Positions 1 through 8,294 of a stretch of 10,774 nt of DNA are shown piece after piece. The stretch lies in contig JBDSEA010000188.1 of NCBI GenBank assembly GCA_039920305.1, forward strand, positions 1 to 10,774, given 5' to 3'. A model generated the notes under the pieces. The model was not told the DNA's origin. It saw only the letters and a list, made by a program, of their open reading frames with translations, and did not search any database. The DNA comes from DASRAJ01 sp039920305. Lineage in GTDB: Bacteria > Bacteroidota > Bacteroidia > Chitinophagales > UBA10324. Both the position numbers and the translations under genes were made by a program. Every line of letters begins with the position of its first letter. Within the stretch, counting starts at the first letter, position 1.

Positions 1-810
1 ATAATCATTCAGGGAGGAGTCATCGAGAATTAGATGAACGGGATTTACGCCCGCGGTAACCGGAATCCCTATTTTCTTTGCTTCACGAATCCTGTTCACT
101 GCTTTCTTTGTGGAGATGCAGCTGAAATGCACCCGGGAACCGGTATAGGCTGCGAGCTCAATATCACGTACAACAACCAAATCTTCCGAAAGCGAAGGGA
201 TCCCGCTCATCCCAAGAAACACGCTTGACACACCTTCATTCATCATTCCACCCGGGGCAATAGTTTCATCATGAGGATGACTGATGATCACACCATTTAT
301 TTTTTTTACGTACAAGAGGCCACGCATCATTAACCCCGCACTCATCACCGGCTTCGGCGCATCAGTAAAAGCCACTGCCCCTGCATGATGCATATCATAA
401 ATTTCTGCGAGCTCTTTACCCTCACATCTTTTTGTAACAGCCCCGAGTGGAAAAATATCAACGATGCATCCCTTCGCCTTATTGATAATGTATTGTACCT
501 CCGCTTTGGAATCAATCACCGGTGATGTGTCAGGAATCAACGCCACTCCTGTGAAGCCCCCGGCAGCTGCGGCTTGTGCGCCACTGTGGATATCTTCTTT
601 ATTCTCAAAGCCGGGGTCGCAGAAGTTTGCAAACATGTCAAACCATCCCGGCGAAAGAAATTTTCCCTCTGCCTCAAGAACTTCCACATCGCTGATATCA
701 ATGCGATGCCTGATTGAACGAATCATTCCTCCATCAATTAAAATATCCTTAGTTTGAAGGTGAAACGGGGAATGTGAATCGAGAATAGTAGCAGCTCGGA
801 TCAGCAGCAT
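1..810 (-). CDS. Dihydroorotase-like protein, probably non-catalytic (PyrC' type), 3' end beyond window
   Basis: The reverse strand is open from an ATG at 810-808 to the window edge, giving the first 270 residues of a protein whose family usually has about 420. The N-terminus and overall pattern are those of class I dihydroorotases (amidohydrolase superfamily), which close carbamoyl-aspartate to dihydroorotate in pyrimidine synthesis. Recognisable segments are GWFDMFANFCDPG (55-67), the AAAAGGFTGVALIPDT region (80-95), ISHPHDE (176-182), PGGMMNEG (186-193), VHFSCIST (227-234) and VTAGVNPVHL (251-260). The active site looks broken. The HxHxR signature after Asp58 reads F60, N62, C64; the His of HVST is C231; the E and first H of TAEVTPHH are G254 and V258. 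Only His177 and flanking structural motifs remain. By analogy with the PyrC' partner of aspartate carbamoyltransferase in Pseudomonas, this may be a structural subunit (inference). Cytoplasmic. A second, active pyrC would be expected elsewhere in the genome. The family call is secure; the lack of activity is likely. Confidence 0.88.
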   Translation of the reverse strand, partial: MLLIRAATILDSHSPFHLQTKDILIDGGMIRSIRHRIDISDVEVLEAEGKFLSPGWFDMFANFCDPGFENKEDIHSGAQAAAAGGFTGVALIPDTSPVIDSKAEVQYIINKAKGCIVDIFPLGAVTKRCEGKELAEIYDMHHAGAVAFTDAPKPVMSAGLMMRGLLYVKKINGVIISHPHDETIAPGGMMNEGVSSVFLGMSGIPSLSEDLVVVRDIELAAYTGSRVHFSCISTKKAVNRIREAKKIGIPVTAGVNPVHLILDDSSLNDY

Positions 811-923
811 AGGCACAGCACGAAGATAAAAGAAAGTTGGTAGTAGTATAGGTTATACTGGAACATGCGTCAGGTAAAGAAACATAAGATGCATTTCTGA
901 TATCAAATTTTTAAGACTCCTGG

Positions 924-2960
924 CTAAACGTGCTGCTTCCAGAATTTGAGCAGCAGAATTTCTGCAGCTATAAAAATGAGCACAAAAATCAAAGCGATTT
1001 TCCAAAGTGGCAATCCAAGATTCTGACCGGTAATAAAGCCCTGGAGATCCCTGTCAGGGTTGGTGATCACATTTACTTTTAAGGGCCTTGAAAGATTCTG
1101 GAGTTCTCCGGCTTCAAGGAAAGCAAGTTCAGATTCTTTGCGGTCATAGTTCATAGCAAACCATGCGCGCGTTTCACCCGCAGGATCCTGTAATGCATAA
1201 AAGCCTGATTGTGAAAGAAAGTTATTCAGGAAAATATTAACACTACTCCCGGTTTTCCTCTGTGCAGGAATAAATTCGGCTGACTTTCCTTTCAACCGGA
1301 GAACCTGTTCATCATTGTTAAGCTCAACATGTACTGTTGCTGTTGATTCCTTCCCAATAATGTATATATTCTCTGCTGAAAAAGCACTGATTACCGCCAT
1401 GTTATACATCATGGGGGCAAAGATTGAAGTCAATGGCAGATCCGAAAAATTTTTATCGAGAGGTACAGCTACAAAGTACAGGAATCCCTTTCCCACTGAA
1501 TACTTGGTAAGGAATGGAGTTCCGTCACTGCAGGTAAGCAGCGGCTCTGCATTCGTAAAAGTATTTTTGGCTTGCAAAAAGCTTCCGTTGCTTTTGGGCA
1601 AAGTGATATTCTGTGAAAGGCGCTGAAAAACTTCCGAAAAAACAGGATCGTGGGTGTTTACAGAGCTTACCTGCCTGGCCGAATTAACAAACGAGGAAAT
1701 CAGATTTGCATTAACCGAAGCAAGGAAATTATTATAGGAACCAATATCAGCAGCAACATCGGGGAATATGCAAACATTTCCACCCTGCTCAAGAAGGATT
1801 TTCAGCTGTGATGATAATCCGGTCGGAAGCTGCTTTACTCCATTGATGATCACAAACTGATTCTTTAAAAGATCAGCATAATTGAGCTGGTTAAATGGAA
1901 TATTTTTCAGTACAAAAAAACTATCAGATCCAAAGAGTGCGGTGAGATACTGGTTGGGTATAGTTTCGTTAATAGCCATAACATCAATATGCTCTCTCAC
2001 AAAATAGCTGAAGAAGTAAGTGTCATCAAACGTAATTGGATGATCAATGAGGGAAAGCTCTGCCCTGTTCCAGCCTCTATCACTCACGGTGTATGTAATG
2101 GTATCTGTGACAGAATTGTTTGGATCCGCAGAAAAATCACTGATAGCTTTTATCTGATCATTGATTTTGAGCGTGAGCCGTCCGTTCTCTACCCGTTGCT
2201 TCGCATCATTCACAATCCTGACCAGTAGTTTGGCGGACTGCCCTGATACCTGCTCAGGTGATTCGAACCAGCAGGTATCAATGTAAAGATTTGATGACTC
2301 CACGGAAGAAAGCGGGATAAAACTTGTTATTACAGAAGTATCAGCATGAAGTTGTGTGAAATCACTGAATGATTTTTGGAAATCAGAAATCACATATATC
2401 TGTTTTGCGTCGCTTCCTTTTGAAAGGGATTCACGTTGCCGCTGTAATACATCATTCAGTGTTCTGGTTACCGGGGAAATCTGAACATCCCGTATCATAT
2501 TGATCAATTCCTGCTTATCAATCAAACGCTGCTGCTTTCCTTCAAAATCGTTGGTGAGCAGCTGAAACAGGTCATCATTGTTTCCTGCTGAAGCAATTTC
2601 ATTCGCTTTCTTTTTTGCAATCTCCAGTAGCGGCACATCACTTTGTGTTTGACCCATGCTGAAGGAATTGTCGACATACACACTTATTGTTTTTTTGCCT
2701 GCAGCATCGGATGTATTATCCCGCCTGATAAATGGCTGGGCAAAAGCGAAAACCAAAAAGGTGATTGCAAGAATTCGGGATAGCAATACAAGCAAATGCT
2801 TAATTCTGGAGCGGGAATCAGTTTGTTCTTTTACCTCCTTCAAAAACCTGGTATTCGAGAAATAAACGGTTTTATACCTGCGGAAATTAAAAAGATGAAT
2901 AATGATTGGAATTGCTATGGCACTGAGAGCGAATAGAACTGCAGGATATAGAAAACTCAT
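924..2960 (-). CDS. BatA-type membrane protein with von Willebrand factor A-like domain
   Basis: This 678-residue protein opens with the 'aerotolerance regulator N-terminal' (BatA) arrangement: a hydrophobic helix at about 3-22, the motif HLFNFRRYKTVYFSNTRFL (22-40), and a second helix at about 56-76. A von Willebrand A-like domain follows from about 91. Its MIDAS metal site seems complete: D97-x-S99-x-S101 (DNSFSMG), Thr167 and Asp193 (ISDF). The middle (about 215-640) is a long extracytoplasmic-type region without a recognisable enzyme motif. A third hydrophobic helix (about 651-674) ends the protein just before a short basic tail. The inferred topology is inner-membrane anchored at both ends. 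Proteins of this architecture are common in Bacteroidota. The Bat name comes from Bacteroides aerotolerance, but the molecular role of single long members like this one is not established. No MoxR ATPase or other Bat gene is adjacent. The next gene downstream on the same strand is the dihydroorotase homologue, 113 bp away, so co-transcription is possible. No Shine-Dalgarno is visible upstream. Confidence 0.88.
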   Translation of the reverse strand: MSFLYPAVLFALSAIAIPIIIHLFNFRRYKTVYFSNTRFLKEVKEQTDSRSRIKHLLVLLSRILAITFLVFAFAQPFIRRDNTSDAAGKKTISVYVDNSFSMGQTQSDVPLLEIAKKKANEIASAGNNDDLFQLLTNDFEGKQQRLIDKQELINMIRDVQISPVTRTLNDVLQRQRESLSKGSDAKQIYVISDFQKSFSDFTQLHADTSVITSFIPLSSVESSNLYIDTCWFESPEQVSGQSAKLLVRIVNDAKQRVENGRLTLKINDQIKAISDFSADPNNSVTDTITYTVSDRGWNRAELSLIDHPITFDDTYFFSYFVREHIDVMAINETIPNQYLTALFGSDSFFVLKNIPFNQLNYADLLKNQFVIINGVKQLPTGLSSQLKILLEQGGNVCIFPDVAADIGSYNNFLASVNANLISSFVNSARQVSSVNTHDPVFSEVFQRLSQNITLPKSNGSFLQAKNTFTNAEPLLTCSDGTPFLTKYSVGKGFLYFVAVPLDKNFSDLPLTSIFAPMMYNMAVISAFSAENIYIIGKESTATVHVELNNDEQVLRLKGKSAEFIPAQRKTGSSVNIFLNNFLSQSGFYALQDPAGETRAWFAMNYDRKESELAFLEAGELQNLSRPLKVNVITNPDRDLQGFITGQNLGLPLWKIALIFVLIFIAAEILLLKFWKQHV

Positions 2961-3101
2961 TTCAGATCTTGAATAGCCGGTTTCAAATTTTAGGGCAACG
3001 AATTAACGAAGAAAGAAAAGAATCATTTTGCAGGGGATGTCAATCAATCAGAGTTGGATTGTCGCCGGGTTTATCAGTTCACCATCCTTGTATTTCATCT
3101 C

Positions 3102-5735
3102 TCACATTCCCTGGGGTACATCCTGCATGATATCCCCGTTGTTTTGAAGGTTTTTCCGCTTTAAGAGGGAAGTATCAAATTTTCCAAACCGCCAGCTAAA
3201 ATTCAGGCGTATAAACTGCGGATCGCGGACACGTGACGAAGTTTGTGTAAAAAAATCGGTATCATAAAAGGTAACATGCTTGCGCGTGCGGAAAATATCA
3301 GAAAAGCTAAGGGTAATGGCGGCTGCTTTATTACTGAGAAATTCCTTTTTAAAAGCAAGATCAACCGAATAAACCGGTTTGATATAACCCTGAAGTGTTG
3401 CGGGATTAGATCCGAAGAAACCGCCACCTCCGCCGAACATTCTACCGCCGCCGCCACCTCCTGAACCCTGTGATAATGAAGCCCGGGATTGATAATCTCC
3501 TGAAATCTGAATTGTAAAGCTCATAGGAAGCTTAAAGCTTGAATTCAGTTTTGCGAACCAGCTGAATTGCTGATTTGTTAAATCAGCTTCAATATTCTTT
3601 CCATCAATATATGATTCGTAAAAATTCAGATCAGCGGAAAGTGTAAGCCACTTTTTAATGTTGCTGGAGGCCGTGAATTCTACACCGTACAATTGAGCAG
3701 AGCTTGCATTTACGTAGGTGTTGATGATCACATTCTGGTTCAACGCTGAATCGTATTCCTGCAATTGAAACCGGGTGATCAGGTCAGAGGTATTTTTGAA
3801 ATAAACGGATGCCAGGAAGCTGCTGCTTTTATTAAAATTCCTATCTAAAGAAAATTCAATTGTATGAGTGAATTGCGGCTTGAGGGCAGGATTCCCGCGT
3901 GATAAATTCAGTGAATCAGAATAGTCAGTGAAGGGGAGCAGCTGAAAAAAATTCGGGCGATCAATTTTTCGGGAATAGTTGAGCTGAAGATCACTTGACT
4001 TTGTAAGCTCATATTGCATAAAGCCACTCGGGAACAGACTAAATGGAAAATTATTTTTGAATGTTTCGTCCTCATCCGTGAGCACTCCGGTATAAAATGA
4101 GCTTTCGACGCGCAAGCCTGCCTGATATTGAAATTTACTGAGCTTATTACTGAATGTTGAGTATGCAGCAAAGACTTCATCCTTGAACTCATAATTATTC
4201 AAGTCCGGAACCTCTTCAAATTGGTTAATAGAATCATTATAAACATACACATGGTTTTCGGAGAAGAAGCTGCGATGGGCGGCACGTGCTCCTGCTTCGA
4301 CTTTCAGATTATCAGATATGGGAAGTACGGCATCTGTTTGTGCTGTAAAGAACCGATTGATGCCACTGCCGTTCTGCTGTTGCTGCTCTGGGTTACCAAG
4401 AGGTACATGCTGATCATCAAAATACTGCGTGGTGAAATATCCATTGTTCATGCTCGTGCCTTCACTATAGTTAAGATCCGCAGTCCAGTTTTTACCCTCC
4501 TTTGGAAATAAATGCTTGAAAGAAATTGATGATCCGATATTTTTAAAGCTTCGGGTGTTATCAGTAAACCTTGAAGCATGGCTGCTGATAACCTGTGATT
4601 CAAGAATGGTGTCAGTAATAATTCCCGTCTTGATCACAGGATTGAAATTGCCCCTGACGTAGGTTCCGCTGAGCGTAATTGTATTTCTATTATTAATGAA
4701 ATAATCTAACCCGAGATTTCCGAAACCCATCAAGCCTGTTGAAGTAGAGGTATCCCTCTGAAAAATATTGGTAAGCGGTGAGTCAGTAAGATTGTACCGG
4801 TCAGTCGCATTCATGCTTACGGTTTTTCTCTGGTTAAGATTTCCATTGACAAACACATTTACTTTCCCCTGCCGGAAATTGATATTTCCTCCTGAATTTA
4901 TCCTTCCCCGCTTATCGATTCCCGCTCGCAGATTTCCGTTATAACCGATTCGCCGGTTCTTCTTCATTAATATGTTGATAATTCCTGACTGACCCCCGGA
5001 AGCATCATATTTTGCAGATGGATTGGTGACAACTTCAATCTTCTCGATCACATCAGAGGGAATCTGGTCAATGGTAAGAGTAGTGGGTCTGCCATCAACG
5101 AAAATAGTGGGTGCAGCATTTCGCAGCGTTACATTATTATCAAGGTCAATGTTCACTCCGGGAATCTTTTTCAAAACATCCTCTGCCGTTCCCCCCGTAT
5201 TTGAGGGATCGCGCGAGACGTCATAAACTTTCTTATCTAATTCCAGTTTGTATAGCTGTTCATCACTTGTTACAGTTACCTCATTGAGCTCGATGGCAAG
5301 CGGGTTGATCCTGATGTTCCCGAGGTCTTTATCTGAATTGCCCGGCAGTTTTTGATAGTTTCCGGATTGTACATCATCCATATTATTATTGAATGAAATT
5401 TTTTGCACTGTTGAGTCATAGCCAATGGCTGTAACCTTCAAGATATATTCCCCCATCACAGGCAAATTATCCATATTGAAATCTCCATTAGCTTCTGTGA
5501 GCGCCCCGGTTACCAGCATAGCCTTCAGATTCCCGCTCACAGAATCCTGCTTTGTCTGAAACAATTGCAGTGTGGCAAACTCTACAGCCTTTCCTGTTCT
5601 TGAGTCCACTATTCTTCCGTAGAAATGCCCTGTATTTAATTTCCCATAATAATTTCCTTTATTATCCTGCGGTGATTGAGCAAGCAACGTATGAATAAAA
5701 AATGTTAATGCAATAAAAACGAAAATGTTTTTCAT
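3102..5735 (-). CDS. TonB-dependent receptor / outer-membrane beta-barrel protein
   Basis: The 877-residue product starts with a signal peptide (MKNIFVFIALTFFIHTLLAQ, 1-20). A carboxypeptidase-regulatory-like beta-sandwich follows (about 38-150; GRIVDSRTGKAVEFATLQLF near its start). The plug domain lies at about 165-258 and includes AEDVLKKIPGVNID (184-197), IFVDGRPTTL (211-220), IEKIEVVTNPSAKYDASG (230-247) and GIINILMKK (251-259). The rest is a predicted 22-strand-type barrel with alternating aromatic residues, ending in strands rich in RDPQFIRLNFSWRFGKF-like sequence. This pattern matches the Bacteroidota 'outer membrane beta-barrel family' (OMP_b-brl_3) rather than SusC, and no SusD gene is nearby, so the substrate cannot be named. 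A glycine-rich loop lies near residue 757. The gene stands alone: the terminator of the upstream tRNA lies 130 bp before its start, and 141 bp separate it from the next gene. A TACTTTTA near-match to a -7 box (5848-5841, minus) is a weak promoter candidate. Confidence 0.93.
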   Translation of the reverse strand: MKNIFVFIALTFFIHTLLAQSPQDNKGNYYGKLNTGHFYGRIVDSRTGKAVEFATLQLFQTKQDSVSGNLKAMLVTGALTEANGDFNMDNLPVMGEYILKVTAIGYDSTVQKISFNNNMDDVQSGNYQKLPGNSDKDLGNIRINPLAIELNEVTVTSDEQLYKLELDKKVYDVSRDPSNTGGTAEDVLKKIPGVNIDLDNNVTLRNAAPTIFVDGRPTTLTIDQIPSDVIEKIEVVTNPSAKYDASGGQSGIINILMKKNRRIGYNGNLRAGIDKRGRINSGGNINFRQGKVNVFVNGNLNQRKTVSMNATDRYNLTDSPLTNIFQRDTSTSTGLMGFGNLGLDYFINNRNTITLSGTYVRGNFNPVIKTGIITDTILESQVISSHASRFTDNTRSFKNIGSSISFKHLFPKEGKNWTADLNYSEGTSMNNGYFTTQYFDDQHVPLGNPEQQQQNGSGINRFFTAQTDAVLPISDNLKVEAGARAAHRSFFSENHVYVYNDSINQFEEVPDLNNYEFKDEVFAAYSTFSNKLSKFQYQAGLRVESSFYTGVLTDEDETFKNNFPFSLFPSGFMQYELTKSSDLQLNYSRKIDRPNFFQLLPFTDYSDSLNLSRGNPALKPQFTHTIEFSLDRNFNKSSSFLASVYFKNTSDLITRFQLQEYDSALNQNVIINTYVNASSAQLYGVEFTASSNIKKWLTLSADLNFYESYIDGKNIEADLTNQQFSWFAKLNSSFKLPMSFTIQISGDYQSRASLSQGSGGGGGGRMFGGGGGFFGSNPATLQGYIKPVYSVDLAFKKEFLSNKAAAITLSFSDIFRTRKHVTFYDTDFFTQTSSRVRDPQFIRLNFSWRFGKFDTSLLKRKNLQNNGDIMQDVPQGM

Positions 5736-5865
5736 GATTTTATAGGTCAGAAGGGAAAATAATTTTTGCAGTGAGCGAACCGGCAGTCAACATTCCGTTT
5801 ATTCTGAATTAAATTGATCTGGTGAAGAATTTTCCGGGTGTAAAAGTATGGCAGGCGCCAAGTAA

Positions 5866-5895
5866 AAAGACCGGAGTGATCAAACACCGGTCTTT
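5866..5895 (-). terminator. Intrinsic terminator of the tRNA-Pro gene
   Basis: On the minus strand a perfect 9-bp stem, AAAGACCGG / CCGGTCTTT, encloses a 12-base loop and runs straight into further T residues (five T in all at the 3' side). It begins one base after the tRNA discriminator base, so it almost certainly ends tRNA transcription. The plus-strand reading lacks a T-run after the stem, so it should act in one direction only. Confidence 0.85.
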
Positions 5896-5896
5896 G

Positions 5897-5970
5897 TCGG
5901 GGTGAGTGGACTCGAACCACCGGCCCCCAGCACCCCATGCTGGTGCGCTAGCCAACTGCGCCACACCCCG
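5897..5970 (-). tRNA. tRNA-Pro, anticodon GGG
   Basis: The reverse strand folds into a complete 74-base cloverleaf. The acceptor arm CGGGGTG pairs with CACCCCG. The D arm is GCGC/GCGC around AGTTGGCTA. The anticodon stem CCAGC/GCTGG holds the loop ATGGGGT, giving anticodon GGG with G37. A five-base variable loop follows, then a T arm with loop TTCGAGT and stem GGTGG/CCACT (one G-T pair), and discriminator A. The C1-G72 first pair and G37 are proline tRNA identity features. GGG reads CCC and CCU codons. The 3' CCA is not encoded; CAAAG follows the discriminator, so CCA must be added enzymatically. It is a single-tRNA unit with its own promoter element and terminator. Confidence 0.97.
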
Positions 5971-5984
5971 AATCAATCATCCTG

Positions 5985-5992
5985 CAAAGATA
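5985..5992 (-). promoter_or_regulatory. Bacteroidota-type -7 promoter element for tRNA-Pro
   Basis: The minus strand reads TATCTTTG, an exact match to the Bacteroidota -7 consensus TAnnTTTG, ending 14 bases before the first base of the tRNA. That spacing fits a start just upstream of the mature 5' end. The -33 TTTG element is not clear at the expected spacing (GCTG is found about 19 bases upstream). Confidence 0.6.
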
Positions 5993-6073
5993 ATTTGAAT
6001 ATTCAGTTCAGCAGCCATGAAGACTGAGCGATTTCAATTGAGGTTGCGGTTAAGGTTATATTAAATTTCTGGG

Positions 6074-6081
6074 TACATTTG
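6074..6081 (+). promoter_or_regulatory. Possible -7 promoter element for the sulfotransferase-like gene
   Basis: TACATTTG matches TAnnTTTG and lies 26 bases before the ATG at 6108, which would give a leader of roughly 20 bases. No convincing -33 TTTG is seen at 17-23 bases upstream; the nearest TTG (6044-6046) is 27 bases away. This is a motif match only. Confidence 0.35.
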
Positions 6082-6107
6082 ATTTCACTTTCACCAAAAA
6101 AGTACAT

Positions 6108-8180
6108 ATGAAAAATCTTCTCCGAATCTGCTTAGTGCTATTGCCATTCCTAACAGGCGCACAGGCAAAATACCAGTACATTTCTCCCATGCCCGGTTCA
6201 AAAAACAACAATGTTGAACACAGCATTATCATTAGGGAAGGAAGCACATTTAAAGCTGCTTCGGTTCAGGAAAATTTGTTCACTATTCAGGGATCCCGGA
6301 GTGGCAGGCATCAGTTTACCATGAAAACATGCCCTGATGGTAAAACTATTTTGCTGCAGCCCATGCAGCCGTTCGCTTATGATGAGCAGGTGACAGTTAC
6401 CATTGCAAAGGGTTTGCAATCGGAGCAGGGCAGGAGTCTTAATGATTATTCATTTAACTTTTCAACGCACAGGCAATATAATGATGAAGAGATGAATAAT
6501 TTCAGGAATGCCAAAAGAATTCTTTCTGAGCGGGAATTGCTTCAAAATGGAATAAGTACTGATCAAAATATTGAAGATGGCACACGTGATCTGGAAGGTC
6601 TTGTTGAAATAACCATTAATGATAACCCCACACCCGGAGATATTTTTTTCGATGCATTCAACGCATTTTTTTTTACCAATAGCTGGACCGGCCACCATGT
6701 TATAACACCTGATGGGGACTCGGTTTCTTCAAAAGAGTTAAGCAGCTGTTCCGATTTCAAATTACAGCAGAATGGGAATTTTGCTGTACGGAATGGAAAC
6801 CACTATGATGAGCTTGATTCCAACTTTAGCGTGATCAACAAGATATATGCGGCCAATGGCTATTCAATGGATTTTCATGAATGCCAGATCACTGAAGACC
6901 ACCATGTTTTCATTATTGCTGATGAGAATCAGATTGTTGACATGACGGTATATGATCCTGACTACTCTCAAAACGCTACAGTCCTTGGCACCGTACTTCA
7001 GGAATTTGATCCGGAAGGAAATCTGATTTTTGAATGGCGGTCATTTGACCATATCGTCATTACTGAAGCACAGCATATTAATCTTGGATTTTTTTATATT
7101 GACTATGTACACACCAATGCTATTGATGTAGATAATGACGGGAATATTATTGTATCCAACCGGCATCTTGATCAGGTAAATAAAATTGATGTGAGCACCG
7201 GTGAATTTATCTGGCGCCTTGGTGGCCAGATGAATGAATTTACATTCGTAAATGACTCAGAGAAATTTACATTTCAGCATGACAGCCGTCGTATTGCAAA
7301 CGGAAATATCACCCTGTGGGATAATGGTAATTATCATACGCCATCACACAGCCAGGTGAAGGAATACAAGATGGATGAGGTAAATAAGATTGCCACACTG
7401 GTGTGGAGTTATGGTCATCCCGGTGGCAATAACGGAAATACAATTTATTACAGCGCCGGCGGAAATGCGCAGCGCCTGTCAAATGGAAATACATTTATTA
7501 ACGGGGGCTGGAGAACCAATAACCAGAATCCAAGCATGTTTGAAGTTACTCCTGAGGGGACTATCGTTTGGGAAATGAAATTGAATCCGGGCAAGAGCAT
7601 GACATCATACCGTGGTCATAATTACGAATGGAAACCATGCGCGCGACCTACACTGAAAAAGATGAAGGCCCTTGATATTACCGCAACTTCTGCCACCTTA
7701 AAATGGAATGAAGTGGCAGGTGCGGTGGAATATCATCTTCAGCACAAAGCCCATCTGAGTGAAACATGGAAGACAAAGATTATTAGTGCTGACAAGCATT
7801 CAAAGAAGGTTACCGGACTTAATCCAAATACTAAATATGACTGGAAAATTGAAACATGGTGTGATATTCAGGGAGTGAAAACTTCAGGCTATACAGAAAT
7901 AAAGAAGCTTACAACTCTTACGGAGCGTATGACACTCAATTCCGAGGAATCAATAAATGTTTCGGTCTTTCCGAATCCTTCCCATGATGAAATCAGCATT
8001 GAATCAAATGCAGTTATCACACGGGTACGCATACTTGATTTAGCGGGAAGGGAATTGGGAAACATCATTTCAGATGAACAGCAACTGAAAATTTCTGTTG
8101 CGAATTTACCTGCAGGAAATTATTTAGTGATTGTAACAAGTGATGGTAAGCAACAGGTGAAGAAACTCATAATAGATTAA
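6108..8180 (+). CDS. Secreted arylsulfotransferase-like protein with T9SS sorting domain
   Basis: This 690-residue protein has a signal peptide (1-20, ending GAQA) and an Ig-like Big_5-type domain (about 24-120; ISPMPGSKNNNVEHSIII). A beta-propeller of the arylsulfotransferase family spans about 160-510. A fibronectin type III domain follows (about 512-603; ATSATLKWNEVAGAVEYHLQ), then a T9SS type A C-terminal sorting domain (about 617-690; SVFPNPSHDEISIES, LPAGNYLVIV). Four residues line up with the known ASST active site: His257 (DFHECQ), His335 (VHTNAID), Arg352 (SNRH) and His391 (FTFQHDS, position of the sulfated nucleophile). PAPS-independent ASST enzymes move sulfate from one phenolic ester to another. 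The propeller has no cysteine between 259 and 511, so the disulfide near the active site of the E. coli enzyme is absent. The product should cross the inner membrane by Sec and the outer membrane by T9SS, ending on the surface or outside the cell. The start is supported by the signal peptide; no Shine-Dalgarno precedes it. The substrate is unknown, and family members of non-enzymatic role exist. Confidence 0.85.
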   Translation: MKNLLRICLVLLPFLTGAQAKYQYISPMPGSKNNNVEHSIIIREGSTFKAASVQENLFTIQGSRSGRHQFTMKTCPDGKTILLQPMQPFAYDEQVTVTIAKGLQSEQGRSLNDYSFNFSTHRQYNDEEMNNFRNAKRILSERELLQNGISTDQNIEDGTRDLEGLVEITINDNPTPGDIFFDAFNAFFFTNSWTGHHVITPDGDSVSSKELSSCSDFKLQQNGNFAVRNGNHYDELDSNFSVINKIYAANGYSMDFHECQITEDHHVFIIADENQIVDMTVYDPDYSQNATVLGTVLQEFDPEGNLIFEWRSFDHIVITEAQHINLGFFYIDYVHTNAIDVDNDGNIIVSNRHLDQVNKIDVSTGEFIWRLGGQMNEFTFVNDSEKFTFQHDSRRIANGNITLWDNGNYHTPSHSQVKEYKMDEVNKIATLVWSYGHPGGNNGNTIYYSAGGNAQRLSNGNTFINGGWRTNNQNPSMFEVTPEGTIVWEMKLNPGKSMTSYRGHNYEWKPCARPTLKKMKALDITATSATLKWNEVAGAVEYHLQHKAHLSETWKTKIISADKHSKKVTGLNPNTKYDWKIETWCDIQGVKTSGYTEIKKLTTLTERMTLNSEESINVSVFPNPSHDEISIESNAVITRVRILDLAGRELGNIISDEQQLKISVANLPAGNYLVIVTSDGKQQVKKLIID

Positions 8181-8202
8181 TTGTTCAGTTTAGGAATTCA
8201 GG

Positions 8203-8238
8203 GAAGCTGCGATCATTATTTCGCGGCTTTCTTATTTT
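8203..8238 (+). terminator. Probable intrinsic terminator after the sulfotransferase-like gene
   Basis: AAGCTGCG (8204-8211) pairs with CGCGGCTT (8222-8229), eight pairs including one T-G, around a 10-base loop. The T-rich tail TCTTATTTT follows. It lies 23 bases after the stop codon at 8180. The reverse reading is not followed by T residues, so it would serve the plus-strand gene only. Confidence 0.6.
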
Positions 8239-8294
8239 AAAAACACATTTAAAGGATAATGGCTTGAAAGCTGTTTTAACCATGCAAGCTAAAA

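Noticed and set aside
464..757. Plus-strand open frame of 97 codons
   Set aside because: It lies opposite the dihydroorotase homologue, whose frame is continuous and recognisable by homology; the plus-strand product has no family features.
821..828. TATCTTCG (minus) upstream of the dihydroorotase homologue as a -7 box
   Set aside because: It has one mismatch to TAnnTTTG, no -33 partner at normal spacing, and lies only 10 bases before the start codon.
3049..3065. Inverted repeat CAATC / GATTG between the receptor and BatA-type genes, considered as a receptor terminator
   Set aside because: The stem is only five pairs and no T-run follows on the minus strand.
5747..5938. Minus-strand open frame of 63 codons overlapping the tRNA and terminator
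   Set aside because: It starts inside the tRNA anticodon region and runs through the terminator hairpin, so it is not a plausible gene.
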